Below are positions 60,165 through 64,000 of a stretch of DNA of 64,000 nt, piece after piece. The DNA comes from AP-15 sp963781215 (GTDB lineage Bacteria; Pseudomonadota; Alphaproteobacteria; ATCC43930; CGMCC-115725). The stretch's first letter is position 1; each line of letters opens with the position of its first letter. The stretch lies in assembly GCA_963781215.1 (NCBI GenBank), contig CAWAFE010000018.1, positions 1 through 64,000 of the forward strand. The letters are read 5' to 3'. A model generated the notes under the pieces. The model was not told the origin of the DNA, did no database searches, and saw only the letters and a program-made list of their open reading frames with translations. The position numbers and the translations under genes are program-made.

Positions 60165-60789
60165 ATGATCATCGAGATGCGCACCTACACCTTGCAGCCG
60201 GGCACGGTCGCCGCTTTCGAGGAGCGCTTTGGCCAGGCGCTGCCGGCCCGGGCCAAGGTCTCGCCGCTCGCCGCCTTTTGGCACACCGAGGTCGGTCCCT
60301 TGAACCGGGTGATCCATGTCTGGCCCTATGAGGACATGGCGGCGCGCACCCGGCTGCGCGAGGCAGGCGACAAAGACCGCGGGCTGGCCGCCCAATGTGC
60401 GCGAATTCGTCGTCGACCAGCAGAGCGACATCTATCTTCCGGCGCCGTTCTCGCCGGCGCTCGAGCCGCGGCAATTGGGCGGTCTCTACGAGATCCGCAT
60501 CTACACCTTCAAGCCCGGCGGCATCCCCGGGGTGATCGACCGCTGGAGCGGCCATATCGCCAAGCGGAACGAGCTGTCGCCGCTGGTCGGCGCCTGGCAC
60601 ACCGAGGTCGGCGGGCTCAACAAATGGTGCCACATCTGGGCCTACAAGGACGCGGCCGACCGCTTCCGCATCCGCGAGGAGGCCCGCGCCAAAGGCATCT
60701 GGCCGCCGCCGTCCGGGGGCGGGCCGAACATGATGATCAAGCAGGAGAACATGCTGGTCGTCCCGGCATCCTTTTCGCCGCTGCACTGA
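60165..60789 (+). CDS. NIPSNAP family protein, frameshifted in this sequence
   Basis: The ATG at 60165 follows GGAGGAAA. The first NIPSNAP domain starts IIEMRTYTLQPGTVAAFEER and the second GGLYEIRIYTFKPGGIPGVI, a duplicated ferredoxin-like fold (LSPLVGAWHTEVGGLNKWCH). Near 60366/60367 one extra G separates the two parts; removing it gives LREAATKTAGWPPNVREFVV and 207 residues. NIPSNAP proteins often sit with catabolic enzymes but their role is poorly known. Confidence 0.85.
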
Positions 60790-60802
60790 TTTCCCATCCT
60801 GG

Positions 60803-60826
60803 CCCTCCCCCGTAGGCGGGGGAGGG
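60803..60826. repeat. GC-rich hairpin, intergenic
   Basis: CCCTCCCCC (60803-60811) and GGGGGAGGG (60818-60826) form a nine-base perfect stem, extended by one G-C pair, with loop TAGG. It lies between the NIPSNAP and alpha/beta hydrolase genes. There is no T-run, so it is more likely a dispersed GC-rich repeat than a terminator. Confidence 0.6.
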
Positions 60827-60862
60827 CGCGGGAGGGTGCGCCAGTCATAGGGGGAGACCGGG

Positions 60863-61630
60863 ATGCCGTTCCTCGATCGCAATGGCGCCAGAATCTACTA
60901 CGAGGATCACGGCAGCGGCCCGGCCATCCTGCTGAGCCACGGCTATAGCGCCACCTGCCGTATGTGGGACGCGCAGATCGGGGCGCTCCTGCCACGCTGG
61001 CGGGTCGTCGTCTGGGACATGCGCGGCCATGGCGACAGCGATTATCCCGAAGACCCCGCCGCCTACTCGGAAGCGCTGACCGTCGCGGACATGGCGGCGT
61101 TGCTGCGCGCCTGCGGGATCGATCGCGCCGTTATCGGCGGGCTGTCGCTCGGCGGCTACATGTCGCTTGCCTTCCATTTGGAACATCCGGAGATGGTCCG
61201 CGCGCTGATGCTGTTCGACACCGGGCCGGGGTTCCGCAACGACGACGCGCGCCGGGCGTGGAACGAGCGGGCGCGCCAGCGCGCCGACGAGCTGGAGACG
61301 CGCGGGCTGGCCGCGCTGGGCGCCAGCGACGAGGTGCGCATCAGCAGGCACCGGTCGGCATTGGGCCTCGCCGGTGCGGCGCGCGGCATGCTGGCGCAAG
61401 CCGACGGCCGCATCATCGCCGGGCTCGACCGGATCGCGGTGCCGGCCCTGGTCCTGGTCGGCGCCGACGACACGAACTTCCTCGCCGCCGCCGACTACAT
61501 GGCGCGCAAGATCCCGAATGCGGCGCGGGTGACGATCCCCGCCGCCGGCCATGCCTCGAACCTGCACCAGCCCGCCGCCTTCAATCGCGCCGTCGCGGAT
61601 TTCCTCGCGGGACTCCCGGCCCCGCCCTGA
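60863..61630 (+). CDS. Alpha/beta hydrolase
   Basis: 255 residues. IYYEDHGSGPAILLSHGYSA provides the oxyanion HG motif, VVVWDMRGHGDSDYPEDPAA follows, the nucleophile is S95 in GGLSLGGYMSLAFHLEHPE, the acid is in LVLVGADDTNFLAAADY and the catalytic His in IPAAGHASNLHQP. The size and motif order match 3-oxoadipate enol-lactonase/esterase-type hydrolases, but the substrate cannot be inferred. It follows the NIPSNAP gene and precedes a luciferase-like gene on the same strand. Confidence 0.9.
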   Translation: MPFLDRNGARIYYEDHGSGPAILLSHGYSATCRMWDAQIGALLPRWRVVVWDMRGHGDSDYPEDPAAYSEALTVADMAALLRACGIDRAVIGGLSLGGYMSLAFHLEHPEMVRALMLFDTGPGFRNDDARRAWNERARQRADELETRGLAALGASDEVRISRHRSALGLAGAARGMLAQADGRIIAGLDRIAVPALVLVGADDTNFLAAADYMARKIPNAARVTIPAAGHASNLHQPAAFNRAVADFLAGLPAPP

Positions 61631-61681
61631 TGTTCCTTTGCCGGCTCTCGGGCGGGCAATGTTTGCTGTGGAGGCAGTCCC

Positions 61682-62791
61682 ATGAGAATCGGCCTGTTTT
61701 ATCAAATTCAGGTTCCCAAGCCCTGGACCCCCTCCAGTGAATCGCAACGCATCCATGAGGCCCTGGAGCAAATCCCCTATGCCGAGCAGCAGGGTTTCGA
61801 AAGCGTGTGGTTCTCCGAGCATCACTTCCGCCCGGTGTGGTCGCACAACAGCGCCCCGGACCTGACCCTGGCGGCGGTCAGCCAGCGCACCAGCACGATC
61901 CGCCTCGGCGTCGGCGTGGTGCTGGCGCCGATCCACCACCCGCTGCACGTGGCAGCGCGCATGGCGACACTCGATATCTTGAGCCATGGGCGGGTGGATG
62001 TGGGCCTCGGCCGGACCGGCTATCCCTACCAGCTGACGCCGTACGGGACGGACCTGCAGGACACTCGCGGCATGTGGCAGGAATTTGCCGATGTGCTGCC
62101 GCGCATCTGGACCCAGGAGGAAATCACGTACGACGGGCAGTATTACCAAATTCCGCGCCGTGAGGTCCTGCCAAAGCCGGTGCAGCAGCCGCACCCGCCG
62201 CTGTGGTCGGCGTGCGGCAGCGACGAGACAGCGCGCCAGACGGGCAGCCTGGGGATGGGCGGGCTGTTCGGCAGCGAAGGGGGCCCGGATCGCGTCGAGC
62301 AGCTGATGGCGCTCTATCGTGACGCGTTGCGGACCGCCCCGGGTAACGCGGCCGGTCCGGCGCCCCGCGCCGCGCTGATGACCGCCGGCTACTGCCATGA
62401 GGACCCGCGGGTCGTGGCCGGGCGCGGCACCGAGCTCGTCGCCTGGTATGTCGAGCAGCAACGCGAGCGCGCCCGCCTGGTGTGGCGCGACTACGATCCG
62501 AGCACCGTGCCGCCCGATTACCAAGGCTATTGGGCGCGCGATCAACGCCTCGCCAGCGGGCCGCATCCCGGCGAGCCGACGCCTGAGGAGGTACGCGAGG
62601 AGGGGACGAAGTTTTGCGTCGGCACGCCCGCGGACTGCATCCGGTTTCTCGAGCTCTACGAGGCTCTCGGCATCGAGGAGGTGATCCTGCTGTGCGCCAT
62701 CGGCCCGGCGCAGCACCAGGAGGTGCTCCACACCCTCCGCCTCTTCGGCGAGCAGGTCATCCCCCACTTCCAGGCCAAGCACAGCGCTTAA
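61682..62791 (+). CDS. LLM-class flavin-dependent oxidoreductase
   Basis: 369 residues. Luciferase-like barrel: RIGLFYQIQVPKPWTPSSES, SVWFSEHHFRPVWSHNSAPD (the EHH signature), TSTIRLGVGVVLAPIHHPLH and GRVDVGLGRTGYPYQLTPYG. The protein is the third luciferase-like oxidoreductase in the window. It needs reduced flavin from a separate reductase. The alpha/beta hydrolase upstream may act in the same pathway, which is inference from position. Confidence 0.88.
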   Translation: MRIGLFYQIQVPKPWTPSSESQRIHEALEQIPYAEQQGFESVWFSEHHFRPVWSHNSAPDLTLAAVSQRTSTIRLGVGVVLAPIHHPLHVAARMATLDILSHGRVDVGLGRTGYPYQLTPYGTDLQDTRGMWQEFADVLPRIWTQEEITYDGQYYQIPRREVLPKPVQQPHPPLWSACGSDETARQTGSLGMGGLFGSEGGPDRVEQLMALYRDALRTAPGNAAGPAPRAALMTAGYCHEDPRVVAGRGTELVAWYVEQQRERARLVWRDYDPSTVPPDYQGYWARDQRLASGPHPGEPTPEEVREEGTKFCVGTPADCIRFLELYEALGIEEVILLCAIGPAQHQEVLHTLRLFGEQVIPHFQAKHSA

Positions 62792-62871
62792 GGTGGGTTG
62801 GGCGGACCAAAGCCGTCTCTTTCGACCGTAACGGTCGGCTTCGCCGCCGAGCGGAAGGGAGGCGGAAGGCC

Positions 62872-64000
62872 CTATTTTCCGGCCTTGCCGAGCGGGCTGC
62901 CGACGCCGGTGCAGAAGTCCCAACCGGCAGCGGCGAGGTAGCCTTCGCTCGGACCGCACGAACCTTGGGCGATGTCGGTCAGGTTGGCGGCGCTTCCCAG
63001 GTTGGCGTAGACCTTGGTGAGCTCGCTCTGGGTTCCGGTGGAGAAGCTGCCGGCGGAGTTGACGATGCCGGCCCAAACCGGGGCGGAGACGCTGGTGCCG
63101 CCGACAATGTACCAGTAGGGGTAGGCATAGACCCACACGCCCGTGGCGGGGTCGGCGTCGGCGGTAACGTCCGGAGTCCCCCGCCCGCTCTGCACGACGG
63201 ACGAAATCCCGTTTTGATAAGCCGGGCGCGCCTCATAAAGGCTGGGGCCGCCGCCGCCCGACTGCCAGGCGACCTCTTGCTGGAACGCGCCGCTCGTCGG
63301 GTTGCGGCTGATGCTGGAGCCTCCCGCGGAGACGACGTTTGGGGAGGTGGAGGGCCAAATCACCCCGGGGCTGTCGCCGGAGGCCGCGAAGTACACCACC
63401 TTGGTTTGGGTGAAATGTGAGTCGTAGCTTTTTTCCTGGGAAAACTCGCTACCGCCCCAGCTCATCGAAACCTCGCCCCCACCGGCCGACTTCAGCAGAG
63501 AATTGGCGACCGAGACGGCCGACAGCAGATCGGAAAAGCTGTTTGAGGCGGCCTCCACCAGATATATCTTCGCCGCAGGCGCCATTGCATGCGCCCACTC
63601 GATGTCCAACGCCTCCTCGACATTCCAATCGGCGTCGACCGGGGGCTGTCGGCGGCCGGCATAGACGACCTGGAAGTTCGCGCTGGTCGGCAGCGGCAAT
63701 CCGAACTGCGCCGAGAAGACGCGCAGATCGCTCAACGCCGTCTGATAGTGATAGGCGTCGACGATGGCGATCGCGCGGGCGCCGCCCGAAGGGTTGGCGG
63801 CCGCGTGGTTGGGGTCGCATCCCGTTGTCGGCGGGGAAACGAGATGGTAGACGCAGCCGAGCGAAGCCGGCGTCTCGAAGAGATATCCCGAATAAGGCGG
63901 ACCTGCCTCCGGCGTCGCTTCGCCCGCCAGCGAGGGTGGCAGCGCAGTGCCGATGCCCGCGGCGGGGACGAACAGCTTGAAGTTGGTATGGGCACGGACG
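62872..64000 (-). CDS. Sedolisin-family (S53) serine protease, 5' partial
   Basis: The frame is open at the right edge; about 375 C-terminal residues are visible. Catalytic-site order fits sedolisins: Glu and Asp in NVEEALDIEWAHAMAPAAKI, the oxyanion Asp in VYFAASGDSPGVIWPSTSPN and the nucleophile Ser in YIVGGTSVSAPVWAGIVNSA. The segment DIAQGSCGPSEGYLAAAGWD corresponds to the calcium-binding C-terminal region. Residues near the edge (TNFKLFVPAAGIGTALPPSL) may be the end of a pro-region or the early mature domain. Sedolisins are secreted acid-active endopeptidases. Confidence 0.88.
   Translation of the reverse strand, partial: VRAHTNFKLFVPAAGIGTALPPSLAGEATPEAGPPYSGYLFETPASLGCVYHLVSPPTTGCDPNHAAANPSGGARAIAIVDAYHYQTALSDLRVFSAQFGLPLPTSANFQVVYAGRRQPPVDADWNVEEALDIEWAHAMAPAAKIYLVEAASNSFSDLLSAVSVANSLLKSAGGGEVSMSWGGSEFSQEKSYDSHFTQTKVVYFAASGDSPGVIWPSTSPNVVSAGGSSISRNPTSGAFQQEVAWQSGGGGPSLYEARPAYQNGISSVVQSGRGTPDVTADADPATGVWVYAYPYWYIVGGTSVSAPVWAGIVNSAGSFSTGTQSELTKVYANLGSAANLTDIAQGSCGPSEGYLAAAGWDFCTGVGSPLGKAGK

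Noticed and set aside
2365..60789. Programmed +1 frameshifting as the cause of the split genes
   Set aside because: The sites share no slippery sequence, stop codon or downstream structure, and the affected genes are unrelated.
60803..60826. Terminator for the NIPSNAP gene
   Set aside because: The hairpin is strong but no T-run follows on either strand.
60845..63136. Minus-strand open frame of 763 codons across hydrolase, luciferase-like gene and protease end
   Set aside because: It is antisense to two well-supported genes and lies in the wrong frame of the protease; no motif.
1..64000. CRISPR array, rRNA or tRNA genes, prophage or complete insertion sequence
   Set aside because: No regularly spaced identical repeats, no rRNA or tRNA signatures, and no transposase, integrase or phage structural genes were found.

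Overview
The window is GC-rich, tightly packed DNA with no rRNA, tRNA or CRISPR array that I can see. The housekeeping core points to an alphaproteobacterium, most likely Rhodospirillales-like: ubiK-ybjN-proC-tetR-phasin, ndk / holC-pepA, and lptF-lptG-lptD-surA-pdxA-rsmA. No marker here fixes a genus. A phasin gene implies polyhydroxyalkanoate storage. Many luciferase-like oxidoreductases, CoA-active enzymes and solute-binding proteins suggest a metabolically broad free-living bacterium.

Layout. 1-4.9 kb: molybdenum hydroxylase (open at the left edge), zinc alcohol dehydrogenase, luciferase-like monooxygenase. 4.9-8.7 kb: HAD phosphatase and the ubiK-ybjN-proC-tetR-phasin run. 8.8-14.1 kb (minus strand): a capsule-type export operon, TPR-KpsM fusion > KpsT > KpsE > glycosyltransferase. 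14.7-19.9 kb: small lipoproteins, RidA, patatin lipoprotein, another luciferase-like enzyme, O-antigen ligase. 20.2-22.7 kb: ndk, holC, pepA. 22.8-30.8 kb: the LPS transport / outer-membrane biogenesis operon, ending in pdxA and rsmA. 31.2-40.2 kb: a two-subunit TPP decarboxylase, a VapBC-type module, an acetolactate-synthase-like TPP enzyme, a transglutaminase-like protein, a polysaccharide deacetylase, a GNAT, a divergent cis-prenyltransferase and a DUF992 protein. 40.4-49.8 kb: four tandem paralogous family-5 solute-binding proteins, then a Rieske dioxygenase (alpha, beta) and a flavin reductase. 49.8-62.8 kb: a second VapBC-type module, a 2-hydroxyacyl-CoA-lyase-like enzyme with a CaiB-type CoA-transferase, argC, gamma carbonic anhydrase, HpcH/HpaI aldolase, M20 amidohydrolase, NIPSNAP protein, alpha/beta hydrolase and a luciferase-like enzyme. 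The right edge cuts a sedolisin-family protease.

The main technical result is that at least seven otherwise well-conserved genes contain a single extra base (ndk has two). Removing one base per site gives a protein of normal family length each time. All cases are insertions and most double a neighbouring base, which looks like insertion-biased sequencing error, not gene decay. It also explains an apparent CoA-transferase/TPP-enzyme 'fusion'. The main biological leads are the four-copy solute-binding protein array with no transporter core beside it, the TPR-KpsM fusion, a five-codon leader frame coupled to lptF, CTGC-N3/4-GCAG palindromes at the phasin gene and upstream of the O-antigen ligase, a two-subunit TPP enzyme with a changed cofactor motif, and a divergent undecaprenyl-synthase paralogue. 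Short palindromic intergenic repeats occur at several sites.
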